Assembly: GCA_002299195.1 (NCBI GenBank)
Contig: DBOA01000191.1
Span: forward strand, 1-32,380
DNA from: Sphingomonadales bacterium UBA658
GTDB taxonomy: Bacteria; Pseudomonadota; Alphaproteobacteria; Sphingomonadales; Sphingomonadaceae
Reading direction: 5' to 3'
DNA: 32,380 nucleotides
Below the pieces are notes generated by a model, which searched no databases, was not told where the DNA came from, and was given only the letters and a program-made list of their open reading frames with translations. A program made the position numbers and the translations under genes. Below are positions 31,929-32,380 of the stretch, in pieces. Each line of letters opens with the position of its first letter. Within the stretch, counting starts at the first letter, position 1.

Positions 31929-32380
31929 TGCTTTTTTCCTGTCACAACAACGGGTTCAGCCTTTTGTGCGGCCTTTTTCTGAAACTCAGGGAGCGGGAGG
32001 TACGGCGTTACGCCGCCAGTTTCGACAATCGTTTTGTCGACCTTGCCAAGCACTTGCTCCATCGTTTCGTAATAAAGCCGCCTTTTGGTGACTTCGGGCG
32101 CTTCCTTATACTGAACGTAAATCTTGTCGAACTCGGCAGTTTCACCCAGAGCCAACTCGGTAACGCGGCTGGCATACGCACGGGCATCGTTCAGATAGCT
32201 TTCGCGGCGTTGTTGCGCCGCGTTCACCTCGCGGAATGCGTCATTCACTTCCGCCGGTGGGTCTGATTGACGGATCGAAATGCTCTGCACCAACACACCA
32301 GCGCGATATTCGTCCAATATCTGCTGCATGCGGCGGCGGACTTCCAATTCGATTGCGCCACGGCCCGGGCCAATGGCTTG
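31925..32380 (-). CDS. hflK: HflK, C-terminal part (partial at window edge)
   Basis: 152 codons are open to the window edge, without the true start; translation across the edge reads QAIGPGRGAIELEVRRRMQ. The visible part is the end of the SPFH domain with SIRQSDPPAEVNDAFREVN (the family's DPP-E-V-AF motif), then the Ala/Arg/Glu-rich coiled helix and a Lys/Pro-rich tail. It partners HflC. The N-terminal Gly-rich segment and membrane anchor lie outside the window. The TGA overlaps the hflC start. Confidence 0.93.
   Translation of the reverse strand, partial: QAIGPGRGAIELEVRRRMQQILDEYRAGVLVQSISIRQSDPPAEVNDAFREVNAAQQRRESYLNDARAYASRVTELALGETAEFDKIYVQYKEAPEVTKRRLYYETMEQVLGKVDKTIVETGGVTPYLPLPEFQKKAAQKAEPVVVTGKKQ

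Noticed and set aside
1..32380. Mobile elements, CRISPR arrays, phage or defence genes
   Set aside because: No transposase, integrase, toxin-antitoxin, direct-repeat array or terminal inverted repeats were seen; the tRNA gene has no integrase or repeated 3' end beside it.

Overview
The window looks like core chromosome of an alphaproteobacterium, most likely a member of the Sphingomonadales (the Sphingopyxis/Sphingorhabdus/Sphingomonas neighbourhood). This is judged from recalled family likeness of the S6-S18-L9, FabD/G/F-AcpP-MltG, HflKC-DegP, FNR, tRNA and zf-CHCC proteins and from moderate-to-high G+C; no search was run. Coding density is very high. No stretch over 300 bases lacks a gene, and I see no insertion sequence, integrase, phage gene or CRISPR array.

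Layout. Bases 1-189 carry the end of nadA. Bases 325-5928 (+) hold a tight four-gene envelope run: a class A penicillin-binding protein, a membrane-tethered trypsin-like protease, a lipoprotein of the family-5 solute-binding type, and a DUF4112 membrane protein. Bases 5925-8207 (-) hold folE, nadC and a secreted RNase T2, followed by transaldolase (8369-9022, -). priA and a secreted alkylsulfatase-type metallo-hydrolase follow on + (9197-13416). Bases 13421-19483 (-) form one long directon: LD-carboxypeptidase, fabD, a crotonase, fabG, acpP, fabF, mltG. Divergent from it is a MurC/Mpl-like ligase (19598-20992, +). Then come rpsF-rpsR-rplI with a clear terminator, a 2'-5' RNA ligase-like protein, a CAT-anticodon tRNA with a good promoter, an FNR-type regulator, a small zf-CHCC protein (-), an orphan ABC ATPase coupled to nadB and to a secreted dipeptidase, an M20 amidohydrolase (-), and finally degP, hflC and partial hflK (-).

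How the genes fit together. Three themes recur. Cell-wall synthesis, cutting and recycling is represented by the PBP, MltG, LD-carboxypeptidase and MurC/Mpl-like ligase, with envelope quality control by DegP and HflKC. De novo NAD synthesis is complete (nadA, nadC, nadB) but split over three sites with unrelated partners. The fatty-acid cluster contains an extra, translationally coupled crotonase.

I found no defence system or other clearly new machine. The best leads for something undescribed are the crotonase inside fabD-fabG, the MurC-like ligase with a non-canonical P-loop facing an LD-carboxypeptidase, the PBP/protease/lipoprotein/DUF4112 operon, and an RNase T2 with an altered active-site motif. 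Several intergenic hairpins, some of which fit only the transcribed strand, are also recorded.
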